This document shows, piece after piece, positions 33,989 to 44,155 of a stretch of 64,000 bases of DNA; position 1 is the first letter of the stretch, and the number at the start of each line of letters is the position of its first letter. Source of the stretch: Allonocardiopsis opalescens (lineage in GTDB: Bacteria; Actinomycetota; Actinomycetes; Streptosporangiales; Streptosporangiaceae); the NCBI RefSeq assembly GCF_003002095.1, contig NZ_PVZC01000001.1:1054001-1118000 (forward strand), read 5' to 3'. The notes below the pieces were generated by a model. That model saw only the letters and a program-made list of their open reading frames with translations. It had not been told where the DNA came from and ran no database searches. Both the position numbers and the translations under genes were made by a program.

Positions 33989-35671
33989 GTGACCCCGACT
34001 GTTAGCGCTAACAACGACCTTGACGCCGTGATCGGCATCGACTTCGGCACCCTGTCCGGCCGGGCCGTGGTGGTCCGGGTCTCCGACGGCGCCGAACTCG
34101 CCAGCGCGGTGCACGAGTTCCGGCACGGCGTGGTCGAGACGGCGCTGCCCGGCTCCGGGCGCCCGCTGCCGCCCGACACCGCGCTGCAGGTGCCCGAGGA
34201 CTACCGCCGGGTGCTGCGCGACGCCGTGCCGAAGGCGCTCGCCGCCAGCGGGGTGCCGCCGGAGCGGGTGGTCGGGATCGGCACCGACTTCACCGCCTCC
34301 ACCCCGATGCCGGTGCTGGCCGACGGGACGCCGCTGTGCGAGCTGCCCCGCTTCGCCGACCGGCCGCACGCCTACCCCAAGCTCTGGAAGCACCATGCCG
34401 CGCAGCGGCAGGCCGACCGGGTCAACGAGGTGGCCGAGCGGCGCGGCGAGCCCTGGCTGGACCGGTACGGGGGGCGGATCTCCGCCGAGTGGCAGTTCGC
34501 CAAGGCGCTGCAGGTGCTGGAGGAGGACCCCGAGGTCTACGCGGCGACGGAGCGCTGGATCGAGGCGGCCGACTGGATCGTGTGGGAGCTGTGCGGAGCG
34601 GAGACGCGCAATGTCTGCACCGCCGGCTACAAGGGCATCCACCAGGACGGGCGCTGGCCGTCGCGCGCCTACCTGGCCGAGCTGGACGAGCGCTTCGCGG
34701 ACTTCGCGGCCGACAAGCTGGCGCACCCGCTGTCGCCGCTCGGCGGGCTCGCCGGACGGCTGACCGCGCGGGCCGCCGCCTGGACCAGGCTGCCCGAGGG
34801 GATCGCGGTGGCCGTGGGCAATGTCGACGCGCACGTCACCGCCGCGGCGGCGCAGGCCGTGGCGCCCGGACGGCTGCTCGCGGTGATGGGGACCAGCACC
34901 TGCCATGTGATGAACGGCGCGGAGCTGGCCCGGGTGCCCGGTATGTGCGGGGTGGTCAAGGACGGGATCGTGCCCGGGCTGTGGGGCTACGAGGCCGGGC
35001 AGAGCGGCGTCGGCGACATCTTCGGCTGGTTCGTGGACAACGCGGTCCCCGCCGAGTACGCCGCCGAGGCGGCTGGGCGCGGCATCGGCGTGCACGAGCT
35101 GCTGTCGGAGCGGGCCGCGGCGCGGCCGGTGGGCGCGCACGGCCTGATCGCGCTGGACTGGCACAACGGCAACCGCTCGGTACTGGTCGACCACGACCTG
35201 TCCGGGGTGGTGGCCGGGCTGACCCTGGCCACCCGCCCCGAGGACGTGTACGGCGCGCTGGTGGAGGCGACGGCCTTCGGCACCCGCACGATCGTGGACG
35301 CCTTCGAGGGGGCGGGGGTGCCGGTTCGCGAGATCGTGGTGGCGGGCGGGCTGGTGCGCAACCCCTTCGTGATGCGGACCTACGCCGACGTGCTCCGCCG
35401 GCCGCTCAAGCTGATCGCCTCCGACCAGGGCCCCGCCGTCGGCTCCGCCATCCACGCCGCCGTCGCCGCCGGCGCCTACCCCGACATCCAGGCCGCCTCG
35501 GCCGCCATGGGCCGGGTGCGCCCGGAGCCGGTGGAGCCCGACCAGGAGCGGGCCGACGCCTACGACGAGCTGTACGCGGTCTACACCGACCTGCACGACC
35601 ACTTCGGCCGGGGCGGCACCGACGCCCTGCACCGCCTGCGCCGCATCCGCAACGCGGCGGCCTCCCGGTGA
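33989..35671 (+). CDS. araB: Ribulokinase
   Basis: A 560-residue FGGY kinase that phosphorylates L-ribulose to L-ribulose 5-phosphate. The N-terminal phosphate motif is VIGIDFGTLSGRAVVVRV (residues 14-31). GIGTDFTASTPMPV (near residue 92) is the ribulokinase-specific equivalent of the E. coli substrate loop. RISAEWQFAKALQVLEE, AEWQ with the FGGY catalytic region VGNVDAHVTAAAA (near residue 275) and the C-terminal EIVVAGGLVRNPFVMRTYADV complete the fold. The length matches AraB (about 560). GTG 33989 follows AGGAG. A LacI palindrome covers codons 4-9 (34000-34013). Confidence 0.95.
   Translation: MTPTVSANNDLDAVIGIDFGTLSGRAVVVRVSDGAELASAVHEFRHGVVETALPGSGRPLPPDTALQVPEDYRRVLRDAVPKALAASGVPPERVVGIGTDFTASTPMPVLADGTPLCELPRFADRPHAYPKLWKHHAAQRQADRVNEVAERRGEPWLDRYGGRISAEWQFAKALQVLEEDPEVYAATERWIEAADWIVWELCGAETRNVCTAGYKGIHQDGRWPSRAYLAELDERFADFAADKLAHPLSPLGGLAGRLTARAAAWTRLPEGIAVAVGNVDAHVTAAAAQAVAPGRLLAVMGTSTCHVMNGAELARVPGMCGVVKDGIVPGLWGYEAGQSGVGDIFGWFVDNAVPAEYAAEAAGRGIGVHELLSERAAARPVGAHGLIALDWHNGNRSVLVDHDLSGVVAGLTLATRPEDVYGALVEATAFGTRTIVDAFEGAGVPVREIVVAGGLVRNPFVMRTYADVLRRPLKLIASDQGPAVGSAIHAAVAAGAYPDIQAASAAMGRVRPEPVEPDQERADAYDELYAVYTDLHDHFGRGGTDALHRLRRIRNAAASR
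34000..34013 (+). promoter_or_regulatory. LacI operator 2 inside the araB reading frame
   Basis: TGTTAGCGCTAACA, identical to operator 1, starts 11 bp after the first base of the araB GTG and encodes part of TVSANN. Repressor here would act as a roadblock, or with operator 1 (1215 bp away) through DNA looping. Confidence 0.88.
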
Positions 35672-35978
35672 CGCCCGTACCGGCGCCCCGCGCCCCGGCG
35701 CCCTATGTCCCGCCGCCCTGCCGGCCCCGACCGCACCCGGTACGCCCCGGCGTCCGCCGCCCCGCGCCCCCGGAATCCGCCCATCCCCCGCCCTCCCAGG
35801 GGGGCCGACCCCAACACCAGCATCCCGCGGCGGCCGGGCGGCCCGGAAGGGCTACCGGCGGGTTGTGGACAACTCCCGGCATACCGAGCGGTCTGGGGAC
35901 AAGCGACGACACCGGACCGGCCGGACGGCGAAAGATGACGGGTGCCCGCAGGGGTATCCACCGCGAGGAGGTACGACC
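35672..35978. other. Intergenic region between araB and araD
   Basis: Non-coding DNA of 307 bp, rich in C and G. It holds a DnaA-box-like pair: TTGTGGACAA (35863-35872, minus-strand TTGTCCACAA) and CTGGGGACAA (35893-35902), 30 bp apart. No LacI palindrome is seen, so araD may be expressed by read-through or from an unrecognised promoter. Confidence 0.5.
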
Positions 35979-36698
35979 ATGACCGTCCCGCCCCCCGAGC
36001 TGCGGCCGGAGATCCACCGGCTGCGGCGCGAGGTGTGCGCGCTCCACGCCGAGCTGGTGCGCTGGGGGCTCGTCACCTGGACCAGCGGCAACATCTCGGC
36101 CCGGGTGCCGGGCGCCGAGCTGATGGTGATCAAGCCGAGCGGGGTCTCCTACGACGAGCTCACCCCCGAGTCGATGGTCCTCACCGACCTGCACGGCCGG
36201 ACCGTCGAGGGCGACCACGCCCCCTCCAGCGACACCGACGCCCACGGCTACGTCTACCGGGCCATGCCCCACGTCGGCGGGGTCGTGCACACCCACAGCC
36301 CCTACGCCACCGCCTGGGCGGCCCGGGGCGAGCCGATCCCCTGCGCGATCACCGCCATGGCCGACGAGTTCGGCGCCGACATCCCGGTCGGGCCCTTCGC
36401 ACTCATCGGCGGCGACGACATCGGCAAGGGCGTGGTCGCCACCCTGTCAGGCCACCGCTCCCCGGCGGTGCTGATGCGCAGCCACGGCGTCTTCACCATC
36501 GGCGCCGGCCCCAAGGCGGCGGTCAAGGCGGCGGTGATGTGCGAGGACGTCGCGCGCACGATGCACCTCGCCCTCCAGCACGGCCCCGTCCCCGCCCTCG
36601 CGCCCGAGCACGTCGACGCGCTCTACGACCGCTACCAGAACGTCTACGGCCAGCGGCCCGCCGCCGGCCGCACCCCCGAATCCGAGGAGGACTCGTGA
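35979..36698 (+). CDS. araD: L-ribulose-5-phosphate 4-epimerase
   Basis: A 239-residue class II aldolase-fold enzyme that converts L-ribulose 5-phosphate to D-xylulose 5-phosphate, feeding the pentose phosphate pathway. The phosphate and metal sites are visible: [13 protein letters not shown] (near residue 30), [18 protein letters not shown] (near residue 49), the zinc ligands in [13 protein letters not shown] (His-x-His, near residue 100) and a later [11 protein letters not shown] (His near residue 168). ATG 35979 follows GAGGAGG. It overlaps araA by 4 bp (GTGA). The length matches AraD of E. coli (231). Confidence 0.93.
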   Translation: MTVPPPELRPEIHRLRREVCALHAELVRWGLVTWTSGNISARVPGAELMVIKPSGVSYDELTPESMVLTDLHGRTVEGDHAPSSDTDAHGYVYRAMPHVGGVVHTHSPYATAWAARGEPIPCAITAMADEFGADIPVGPFALIGGDDIGKGVVATLSGHRSPAVLMRSHGVFTIGAGPKAAVKAAVMCEDVARTMHLALQHGPVPALAPEHVDALYDRYQNVYGQRPAAGRTPESEEDS

Positions 36699-38092
36699 CC
36701 GACCGTCTGCCCCGCATCGGCGTCCTGGGGATCATGCAGGCGCTCTACGACCACATGATCCCCGGCATCACCGAGCGCCAGGCCGGTTACGCCCAGGAGG
36801 TCGCCGACCGGCTCGGCGGGATCGCCGAGTTCGTGGTCGGTCCGCCGGTCAAGAGCCGCGCCGACGCCGAGCGGGTGATGCGCGGCTTCGAGAACGACGA
36901 GCTCGACGGCGTGCTGGTGGTGATGCTCACCTACGGCCCCGCCATGCGGGTGGCCCGCCTGTTCAACGAGAACCGGCTGCCGGTCTGCCTGGCCAACATC
37001 CAGCCGGAGCCCTCGGTCACCCCGGCCTGGGACATGGCCGACATGACCTACAACCAGGGCATCCACGGCGCGCAGGACACCGCCAACGCCATGGTCCGGG
37101 CCGGGCGCGCCTTCGACGTCGTCACCGAGGACTGGAACACCGACGCCTTCGTACACCGCATCGACCGCTGGGCGCGGGCCGCCCGCGCCATCACCGCCTG
37201 GCGGAGCCTGCGCATCGGTGTGTTCGGCTACGCCATGAACGACATGGGCGATATCCGCGTCGACGAGAACGCGCTGCTGCGCGCGCTCGGTCCCGAGATC
37301 GGCTTCATCGCGCCCGGAGACCTCTGGCGCGGCATGGCGCAGGTGCCGGCCGACGCGGTGTCGGAGCTGATGGGCTGGGAGGACGGCCGCTTCGCGGTCG
37401 ACTCCGCGCTCTCGGCCGAGGAGCGCGAGGACCACGCCCGCATGCAGCTGGCCATCGAGAGCATCCTCACCAACCGCGGCTGCCTCGCCTACTCCACCCA
37501 TTTCGACGCCATCGGCGAGGACGGCCGCTTCTCCCGGCTGCCGCTGGCCGCCGCCTCCAGCCTGATGGCGAAGGGCTACGGCTACGGCGCCGAGGGCGAC
37601 GCGCTGGCCGCGGCCATGGTCTACGCCGGCCACCAGCTGGTCGGCCGGGGCCACTTCACCGAGATGTACGCGATGGACTTCCCGACCGACTCCATCCTGA
37701 TGAGCCACATGGGGGAGGGGAACTGGGAGGTGGCCCGCTCCGACGAACCGGTGCGGCTGATCAAGCGCTCCCTGGGCATCGGCAAGCTCGACGACCCCCC
37801 CACCTTCCTGTTCCGCATCCAGCCGGGCCCGGCCACCCTCGCCTCCCTCGTCTCGCTCGGGGGAGAGAAGTTCCGGCTGGTCGTCTCCGAGGGCGAGGTG
37901 CTGGACTCCCAGCCGCTGCCCGCCCTGGAGATGCCCTACGGCCAGTTCCGCCCCGCCACCGGGCTGCGCCGCTGCATGGACGGCTGGCTGACGGCCGGCG
38001 GCACCCACCACATGGTCATGAACCTCGGCCACCGCGCCGAGGACTGGCGCGTCTTCTGCTCCCTCGCCGGGATCGAGTACCACCCGGTCTGA
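36695..38092 (+). CDS. araA: L-arabinose isomerase family protein
   Basis: A 465-residue isomerase that converts L-arabinose to L-ribulose with Mn2+. It is shorter than E. coli AraA (500) and belongs to the actinobacterial L-fucose/L-arabinose isomerase branch. The four expected metal ligands are seen: Glu in GYGYGAEGD (near residue 294), Glu in FTEMYAMDF (near residue 320), His in [11 protein letters not shown] (near residue 337) and His in [10 protein letters not shown] (near residue 443). GTG 36695 is coupled to araD. It is followed after 47 bp by the sugar-binding protein gene, which supports arabinose as the substrate. Confidence 0.92.
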   Translation: MTDRLPRIGVLGIMQALYDHMIPGITERQAGYAQEVADRLGGIAEFVVGPPVKSRADAERVMRGFENDELDGVLVVMLTYGPAMRVARLFNENRLPVCLANIQPEPSVTPAWDMADMTYNQGIHGAQDTANAMVRAGRAFDVVTEDWNTDAFVHRIDRWARAARAITAWRSLRIGVFGYAMNDMGDIRVDENALLRALGPEIGFIAPGDLWRGMAQVPADAVSELMGWEDGRFAVDSALSAEEREDHARMQLAIESILTNRGCLAYSTHFDAIGEDGRFSRLPLAAASSLMAKGYGYGAEGDALAAAMVYAGHQLVGRGHFTEMYAMDFPTDSILMSHMGEGNWEVARSDEPVRLIKRSLGIGKLDDPPTFLFRIQPGPATLASLVSLGGEKFRLVVSEGEVLDSQPLPALEMPYGQFRPATGLRRCMDGWLTAGGTHHMVMNLGHRAEDWRVFCSLAGIEYHPV

Positions 38093-38139
38093 AGCGGGCC
38101 GGTTCCCCCACCGCAACCCGAACAAGGAAGGTCGGACCA

Positions 38140-39285
38140 ATGTCGACAGACCCCCGGACCACTCCGGGCGCACCCGCACCGCGAAGAGCACCCCGGGCGG
38201 CCGTGCGGCGCAGGGCCGCCGCGGCCATGCTGGCCGGGCTGGCGCTGTTCGCCGCCTCCTGCGCCGTGCAGGAGAACCCCGAGCAGGAGGAGGGCGCGCT
38301 GGTGGGCATCTCGATGCCCACCCAGTCCTCGGAGCGCTGGGTGGCCGACGGCCAGAACATGGTGGAGCGCTTCGAGGAGGCCGGCTACGCCACCGACCTC
38401 CAGTACGCCGAGGACGTGGTCGAGAACCAGATCTCCCAGATCGAGAACATGATCCTGCGCGGCGCCGACGCGCTGGTCATCGCCTCGATCGACGGCGAGG
38501 CGCTCACCGACGTGCTGCAGCAGGCGGCCGACCAGGAGATCCCGGTGATCGCCTACGACCGGCTGATCCGCGGCACCGAGAACGTCGACTACTACGCCAC
38601 CTTCGACAACTTCCAGGTCGGCGTGCTGCAGGCCGAGTACATCGTGGAGGCGCTTGAGCTGGAGTCCGGCGACGGCGGCCCCTACACGATCGAGCTGTTC
38701 GGCGGCTCGCCCGACGACAACAACGCCTACTTCTTCTACGACGGCGCCATGTCGGTGCTCCAGCCCTACCTGGACTCCGGCGACCTGGAGGTCCGCAGCG
38801 GCCAGACCACCATGGAGCAGATCGCCACCCTGCGCTGGGACGGCGCCACCGCCCAGGCGCGGATGGACAACCTGCTCAGCGCCAACTACAGCTCCGAGGA
38901 GCTGGACGCGGTGCTCTCGCCCTACGACGGCATCAGCATCGGGGTGATCTCCTCCCTCACCAGCGTCGGCTACGGCACCGAGTCGCGGCCGATGCCGGTG
39001 ATCACCGGCCAGGACGCCGAGCTGGCGTCGGTGCGCTCCATCATCGCCGGGGAGCAGACCCAGACCGTGTTCAAGGACACCCGCGAGCTGGCCGAGGTCG
39101 CGGTGAACATGACCGAGGCGGTGCTCAACGGCGAGGAGGCCGAGGTCAACGACACCACCAGCTACGACAACGGCGTGCTGGTGGTCCCGTCCTTCCTGCT
39201 GGAGCCGGTCTCGGTGGACCGCGACAACTACCAGGAGGTCCTGATCGACAGCGGCTACTACACCGAGGAAGAACTGGCCGGCTAG
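38140..39285 (+). CDS. chvE: Sugar ABC transporter substrate-binding lipoprotein (ChvE type)
   Basis: A 381-residue type I periplasmic-binding-fold lipoprotein of the ChvE/multiple-monosaccharide class. An Arg-rich N-terminus precedes the hydrophobic segment [14 protein letters not shown], whose Cys near residue 41 is the lipobox cysteine. The mature protein begins with a linker and the first strand [20 protein letters not shown]. Ligand-cleft segments include [21 protein letters not shown] and [11 protein letters not shown] (Asp/Arg sugar contacts, near residue 147). ATG 38140 is preceded by AAGGAAGG. It supplies the GguA/GguB importer encoded next, and by context binds L-arabinose and perhaps other pentoses or galactose. 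Confidence 0.92.
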   Translation: MSTDPRTTPGAPAPRRAPRAAVRRRAAAAMLAGLALFAASCAVQENPEQEEGALVGISMPTQSSERWVADGQNMVERFEEAGYATDLQYAEDVVENQISQIENMILRGADALVIASIDGEALTDVLQQAADQEIPVIAYDRLIRGTENVDYYATFDNFQVGVLQAEYIVEALELESGDGGPYTIELFGGSPDDNNAYFFYDGAMSVLQPYLDSGDLEVRSGQTTMEQIATLRWDGATAQARMDNLLSANYSSEELDAVLSPYDGISIGVISSLTSVGYGTESRPMPVITGQDAELASVRSIIAGEQTQTVFKDTRELAEVAVNMTEAVLNGEEAEVNDTTSYDNGVLVVPSFLLEPVSVDRDNYQEVLIDSGYYTEEELAG

Positions 39286-39363
39286 CGGCGCGCCGGGCGG
39301 CCGGCGCGGCACACCCGCGTGCCGGCCGCCCGGGCACCGCCCGAACGGGAGGGAACAGGCGGC

Positions 39364-40902
39364 ATGGGCGACACCATCCTGGAGATGCGCGGCATCACCA
39401 AGGCGTTCCCCGGCGTGGTGGCGCTGGGCGGCGTCGACCTGCGGGTCCGGCGCGGCGAGATCCACGCGCTGGTCGGCGAGAACGGCGCCGGGAAGTCCAC
39501 CCTGATGAACGTGCTGAGCGGGGTGTACCCGCACGGCTCCTACGGCGGCGACATCCTGGTCGACGGCCGGGTGCGCGCCTTCCGCAGCGTGCGCGACAGC
39601 GAGGCGGCCGGGATCGCCATCATCCACCAGGAGCTGGCGCTGGTACCGCAGCTGTCGATCGCGGAGAACATCATGCTCGGCAACGAGCGCACCAGCTGGG
39701 GGGTGATCGACCTCGACCACACCACCCGCCGGGCCAGGGAGCTGCTGGCCGAGGTCGGGCTGGCCGAGGACCCCGGCGCGCCGGTGGCGGCGCTCAGCGT
39801 CGGCCGCCAGCAGCTGGTGGAGATCGCCAAGGCGCTCGCCAAGGACGTGCGGCTGCTCATCCTGGACGAGCCCACCTCGGCGCTGAACGAGACCGACAGC
39901 GCCAAGCTGCTGCGGCTGCTGCGCGAGCTGCGCGGACAGGGCATCACCTGCATCATGATCTCCCACAAGCTGAACGAGATCATCGAGATCGCCGACACGA
40001 TCACCGTGCTGCGCGACGGCCGCACCATCGAGACCCTCGACCCGGAGTCCGGCGCCGTCACCGAGGACCGCATCATCAGCGGTATGGTCGGCCGCGACCT
40101 CGACCACCGCTTCCCCGATCGGGTCCCCGAGATCGGCGAGACCTTCTTCGAGGTGCGCGACTGGACCGTCGACCACCCCACCCAGGCCGACCGCCGGGTG
40201 GTCGACGGCGTCGGCCTGCACGTGCGCAGGGGCGAGATCGTCGGACTGGCCGGGCTGATGGGGGCGGGCCGCACCGAGTTCGCGATGAGCGTCTTCGGCC
40301 GCAGCTACGGGCGCTTCGCCGGCGGCACTGTCATCAAGGACGGCCGCGAGATCCGCACCCGGCACGTCGGCGAGGCGATCGCCAACGGCATCGCCTACGT
40401 GCCCGAGGACCGCAAGGAACTGGGCCTCATCCTCGACGACGACATCCGGCGCAACCTCACCCTGGCCGGGCTGGAGCGGATCAGCGCCCGCGCCGTCATC
40501 GACCGGGGCGGCGAGGTGGTGCGCGCCGAGGACCTGCGGCGCCGGCTGCGGGTCAAGAGCCGCAGCGTGCTGCAGACCACCGGCGAGCTGAGCGGGGGCA
40601 ACCAGCAGAAGGTGGTGCTCGGCAAGTGGATGTTCTCCGAGCCCGACCTGCTGATCCTGGACGAGCCCACCCGGGGCATCGACGTCGGCGCCAAGTACGA
40701 GATCTACCAGATCGTGCACCGGCTCACCGCACAGGGCAAGGGCGTGCTGCTCATCTCCTCGGAGCTGCCCGAGCTGCTCGGCATGTGCGACCGGATCTAC
40801 ACGATGGCCCAGGGCCGCGTCACCGGTGAGCTGCCGCGTGCCGAGGCCGACCAGGAGGCCCTGATGAAGCTGATGACCACGACGACGAAGACGCGAGGCT
40901 GA
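39364..40902 (+). CDS. gguA: Sugar ABC transporter ATPase with two nucleotide-binding domains (GguA/MmsA type)
   Basis: A 512-residue dual ABC ATPase of the ribose/arabinose/xylose group. Domain 1: Walker [10 protein letters not shown] (near residue 40), signature LSVGRQQ, Walker [12 protein letters not shown] (near residue 165). Domain 2: a degenerate P-loop [10 protein letters not shown] (near residue 300), with Arg in place of the Walker Lys as in this family, LSGGNQQKV (near residue 410) and Walker [16 protein letters not shown] 39364 was preferred over 15 extra upstream codons because [13 protein letters not shown] is the usual start. The permease gene begins 4 bp after the stop. Confidence 0.94.
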   Translation: MGDTILEMRGITKAFPGVVALGGVDLRVRRGEIHALVGENGAGKSTLMNVLSGVYPHGSYGGDILVDGRVRAFRSVRDSEAAGIAIIHQELALVPQLSIAENIMLGNERTSWGVIDLDHTTRRARELLAEVGLAEDPGAPVAALSVGRQQLVEIAKALAKDVRLLILDEPTSALNETDSAKLLRLLRELRGQGITCIMISHKLNEIIEIADTITVLRDGRTIETLDPESGAVTEDRIISGMVGRDLDHRFPDRVPEIGETFFEVRDWTVDHPTQADRRVVDGVGLHVRRGEIVGLAGLMGAGRTEFAMSVFGRSYGRFAGGTVIKDGREIRTRHVGEAIANGIAYVPEDRKELGLILDDDIRRNLTLAGLERISARAVIDRGGEVVRAEDLRRRLRVKSRSVLQTTGELSGGNQQKVVLGKWMFSEPDLLILDEPTRGIDVGAKYEIYQIVHRLTAQGKGVLLISSELPELLGMCDRIYTMAQGRVTGELPRAEADQEALMKLMTTTTKTRG

Positions 40903-40906
40903 TCCG

Positions 40907-42268
40907 ATGGGAGCCGTGCGCGAGCTGCTGCGCAACAACGCCCGCCAGTACGGGATGCTCATGGCCCTGGTCGTGATCGCCGTACTGTTCGGCGTGCTGA
41001 CCCAGGGGCTGCTGCTGCAGCCCGCCAACATCAACAACCTGATCATGCAGAACGGCTACATCCTGATCCTGGCGATCGGGATGATGCTGGTGATCATCAC
41101 CGGCCACATCGACCTCTCGGTCGGTTCGGTGGCCGCCTTCGTCGGCGCCACCTCCGCGGTGCTGATGACCGGCACCGGACTGCCGCCGTACGTCGTCGTG
41201 GTGCTGGCGCTGCTGCTGGGCGGGCTGATCGGCGCCTGGCAGGGCTTCTGGGTCGCCTACGTGCGCATCCCGGCCTTCATCGTGACGCTGGCCGGCATGC
41301 TGCTCTTCCGCGGCCTGACGATGATCCTGCTCGGCGGTGAGACGGTGGCGCCGCTGCCGGCGTCGTTCCGGGCGATCGGCTCCGGCTTCGTCCCCGACGT
41401 CGTGGTGGAGCTGCCGTACACGATCTGGCTGCTCGGCATCACCTTCGACGAACTGCACGTCTTCGCGCTGCTGTTCGGCGCGGTCGCATCGGCGCTGGTG
41501 GTCCTCGGCCAGCTGCTCGGCCGCCGCCGGCTGCGCCGCCACGGCCTGTCGGTCGGCTCCCGGCCGTGGTTCATCGTGAAGCTGGTGGTGCTGGTCGCGG
41601 TGCTCAACGCCTTCACCTTCATGCTCGCCGTGCACAACGGGGTGCCGGTCATCGGCGTCGTGCTGGTGGTGCTGATCGTGGGCTACTCCTTCGTGATGAA
41701 CCGGATGACCATCGGCCGCCGGGTGTACGCGGTGGGCGGCAACGAGAAGGCCGCGATGCTGTCGGGCGTGCGCACCAAGCCCACCACCTTCTGGGTGTTC
41801 GTGAACATGGGCGTGCTGTCGGCGCTGGCCGGGCTGGTCTTCGCCGCCCGGCTGAACGCCGCCACCCCGAGGGCGGGCAACCTGTTCGAGCTGGACGCGA
41901 TCGCGGCCGCCTTCATCGGCGGCGCCTCGGCCACCGGCGGCGTGGGCACGGTGGTCGGCGCCGTGATCGGCGCGATGGTGATGGGTCTGATGAACAACGG
42001 CATGTCCATCATCGGCCTGGGCGTCGACTGGCAGCAGGCCATCAAGGGCCTGGTGCTGCTGGTCGCCGTCGCCTTCGACATCTTCAACAAGAACCGGGTC
42101 CGCGCCTCGCGCACCGCGGCGGCCGCGGCCTCGGACGGCTCCGGCGGCACCGGCGCCGACCCCGTCCCGGCGGCGGGGGCGAACGGTTCGGCGGCGGAGC
42201 GGGAACCCGATCCGCCGCCGGGTACCGCCCGCACCGGCGGCACCGGCGCGGTGGCCGGTTCCGGCTGA
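40907..42268 (+). CDS. gguB: Sugar ABC transporter permease (GguB/MmsB type)
   Basis: A 453-residue inner-membrane permease with about ten hydrophobic segments. NGYILILAIGMMLVIITGHIDLSVGSVAAF (read in parts, about residues 45-75) is the signature of ribose/arabinose-type permeases. The permease loop ends GGASATGGVGTVVGAVIGAMVMGLMNNGM, also family-typical. The C-terminus after about residue 395 is a low-complexity Ala/Pro/Gly tail facing the cytoplasm. It is the last gene of the arabinose set and is followed 18 bp later by a hairpin terminator. Confidence 0.93.
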   Translation: MGAVRELLRNNARQYGMLMALVVIAVLFGVLTQGLLLQPANINNLIMQNGYILILAIGMMLVIITGHIDLSVGSVAAFVGATSAVLMTGTGLPPYVVVVLALLLGGLIGAWQGFWVAYVRIPAFIVTLAGMLLFRGLTMILLGGETVAPLPASFRAIGSGFVPDVVVELPYTIWLLGITFDELHVFALLFGAVASALVVLGQLLGRRRLRRHGLSVGSRPWFIVKLVVLVAVLNAFTFMLAVHNGVPVIGVVLVVLIVGYSFVMNRMTIGRRVYAVGGNEKAAMLSGVRTKPTTFWVFVNMGVLSALAGLVFAARLNAATPRAGNLFELDAIAAAFIGGASATGGVGTVVGAVIGAMVMGLMNNGMSIIGLGVDWQQAIKGLVLLVAVAFDIFNKNRVRASRTAAAAASDGSGGTGADPVPAAGANGSAAEREPDPPPGTARTGGTGAVAGSG

Positions 42269-42286
42269 GCGGAGGGCGGGCCGCAC

Positions 42287-42316
42287 GGTCGGGGCGCCCG
42301 CACCGCCGCCCCGACC
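42287..42316 (+). terminator. Hairpin terminator after gguB
   Basis: A perfect 10-bp stem (42287-42296 with 42307-42316) and 10-nt loop, 18 bp after the gguB stop codon. Confidence 0.75.
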
Positions 42317-42422
42317 TGCGGACCGGTGCGGTCGGCCGATCGCACAAGGCGGCCGCCCCTACCTTGCGCACTCCGCTCGGCGGGCTGGGGCGGACGGCCG
42401 TGCGCGTCTGGCGTCGTGCGGC

Positions 42423-42663
42423 GGCGGCCTGCAGGATGTCACCGAGCTGGACCTGTCCGCCGTCTGGGCGGCGGGGGAGATGGTGTCCACCACCGCCTTC
42501 TCCTGCGGCGGCGAGCTGTGGGGGCACAGCGGCGGAATCCTCGGGTACTGCACCGAGGCCACCCGTTCCGACGACGGGCGGCGGCTCACCTGGTCGATCA
42601 AACCCGCTGCCCGGCCTGCCACCCAGCACCGTGACCGAGCTGTACGACGCCTTCTACTGCTGA
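42423..42663 (+). pseudogene. Remnant of serine hydrolase C-terminus
   Basis: This stretch is a degenerate copy of the 3' end of the serine hydrolase gene at 42947-44092. It reads GGLQDVTELDLSAVW, then AAGEMVSTTA as in the intact gene (from 43731). It then jumps over about 130 bp to SCGGELWGHSGGI (intact gene from about 43934), and ends in another frame with STVTELYDAFYC. An extra A (TCAAACCC against TCAACCC) causes the frame change. No N-terminus, SxxK or YxN motif is present, so it cannot be active. Confidence 0.85.
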
Positions 42664-42755
42664 TCCGCGTCCGCGGCGCCGGGCTCCCGACGGGGGTCCG
42701 GCGCCGCCGCGCGTCCGGGCACCGCCTCAGCCCGCGGTACCACTCGATGGTGCGG
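42423..42755. repeat. Partial duplication of 43731-44197
   Basis: The duplicated DNA is longer than the pseudogene. After the copied stop codon it keeps the intergenic hairpin and about 30 bp of the 3' end of the convergent epimerase gene, with a 12-bp deletion (GCGG then TACCACTCGATGG). The source spans both convergent gene ends. The copy carries one deletion of about 130 bp, one of 12 bp and one 1-bp insertion. Confidence 0.85.
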
Positions 42756-42946
42756 TGGGAGTGCCCGGAGCCGTCACCGGCGCTGCCACCGGCGGGGGAG
42801 TGCGGTCCGCGGCCGCCGCAAGGGTGCCCGGCCTACCCCGCGGAGTGGTGGCGGTGGGCTAGGTCGGGCGGGCGCGCTCGCCTAGCGTCTTCCGGGAGCG
42901 CGAAGGCCGGCGACCGCGCCGGCGCGTGGCCGAGGAGGCGATGGCG

Positions 42947-44092
42947 ATGCAGCCGACGACCGGTTCCCGAGACGACCGACCCGTGCGGAGGCGGCGCGGC
43001 CGGACGGCCGCCCGGGTGTGTGCGGGCGTGGTGACACTGATCCTGGCGGGCGCGGTGGCCGTGCCCGCCACCGCCGCCGACCCGCGGCCCGCCGGCCACG
43101 GGGTGGGCGCCGTCCTGCAGCGGTTGGTCGACGCCGAGCAGGCGACGGCCGCCCTGGTGCGCACCCGCGACGGGCGGCACCGCGACGCGGCGGCCTTCGG
43201 CACGGCCGATCTGGAGACCGGGCGGCCGGCCCGGGCCCACGGGCACTTCCGGGTCGGCAGCGTCACCAAGACCTTCGTGGCGACGGTCGTGCTGCAGCTG
43301 GCCGATGAGGGGCGGCTGGGCCTGGACGACCCGATCGAGCGCCACCTGCCGGGGGTGGTGCCCGGCGGCGAGGACATCAGCGTGCGGCAGCTGCTGAACC
43401 ACACCAGCGGCCTGTACAACTACACCGAGGCCATGGACGCGACCTACGACAACATGCTGCGCCCCTACACGCCGCAGGAACTGCTGGGGTTCGCCTTCGA
43501 GCACGACCCGTACTTCCCGCCGGGCGAGGGCTGGCACTACTCCAACACCAACTACGCCGTGGCGGGGCTGCTGATCGAGGAGCTGACCGGTACGCCCTAC
43601 GGTGAGCAGGTCGAGCGGCGCATCCTGCGCCCGCTGGGCCTGCGCCACACCTCCGTGCCCGGCGACGACATGACGCTGCCCCGCCCGCACGCCCGCGGCT
43701 ACGAACCGGCCCCCGACGGGGGCGGGCTGCGCGATGTCACCGAGCTGCACCCGTCGGGCGCCTGGGCGGCGGGGGAGATGGTGTCCACCACCGCCGACCT
43801 GGAGCGTTTCCTGGACGCGCTGATGGAGGGGCGGCTCACCAGCGACGAGTCGCTGGCCGAGATGCGCGAGACCGTCGCGACCGGGGTGCCGGGGAACGCG
43901 TACGGCCTGGGTGTGGCCAGCTCCGACCTCTCCTGCGGCGGCGAGGTGTGGGGGCACAGCGGCGGCATCTTCGGGTTCGTCACCGACGCGTCGCGCGCCG
44001 ACGACGGACGGCAGCTGACCTTGTCGGTCAACCCGCTGCCCGGCCTGGAGCCCAGCACCGTGACCGAGCTGTACGACGCCTTCTACTGCTGA
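42947..44092 (+). CDS. Secreted serine hydrolase, class C beta-lactamase / DD-peptidase family
   Basis: A 381-residue penicillin-recognising-fold hydrolase, exported by an N-terminal signal (RRRRGRTAARVCAGVVTLILAGAVAVPATA; the Arg-rich start could be Tat- or Sec-type). Catalytic motifs: SVTK (SxxK, near residue 102) as nucleophile, YSN (YxN) in WHYSNTNYAV near residue 198, and HSG (KTG equivalent) in WGHSGGIFGF near residue 340. It may be a DD-carboxypeptidase or esterase; substrate choice cannot be told. ATG 42947 has GAGGAGG at good spacing, better than ATG 42941 or GTG 42926. A broken copy of its 3' end lies 200 bp upstream. Confidence 0.9.
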   Translation: MQPTTGSRDDRPVRRRRGRTAARVCAGVVTLILAGAVAVPATAADPRPAGHGVGAVLQRLVDAEQATAALVRTRDGRHRDAAAFGTADLETGRPARAHGHFRVGSVTKTFVATVVLQLADEGRLGLDDPIERHLPGVVPGGEDISVRQLLNHTSGLYNYTEAMDATYDNMLRPYTPQELLGFAFEHDPYFPPGEGWHYSNTNYAVAGLLIEELTGTPYGEQVERRILRPLGLRHTSVPGDDMTLPRPHARGYEPAPDGGGLRDVTELHPSGAWAAGEMVSTTADLERFLDALMEGRLTSDESLAEMRETVATGVPGNAYGLGVASSDLSCGGEVWGHSGGIFGFVTDASRADDGRQLTLSVNPLPGLEPSTVTELYDAFYC

Positions 44093-44101
44093 TCCGCGTC
44101 C

Positions 44102-44136
44102 GCGGCGCCGGGCTCCCGACGGGGGTCCGGCGCCGC
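44102..44136. terminator. Hairpin between serine hydrolase and epimerase
   Basis: A perfect 10-bp stem (44102-44111 with 44127-44136) between the convergent genes ending at 44092 and 44156. The same hairpin is retained in the upstream duplicate at 42673-42707. Confidence 0.7.
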
Positions 44137-44155
44137 CGCGCGTCCGGGCACCGCC

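Noticed and set aside
33989-42268. Xylose rather than arabinose locus
   Set aside because: The kinase is AraB-like with the GTDFT loop, and an AraD epimerase and AraA-type isomerase are present; no XylA or XylB is seen.
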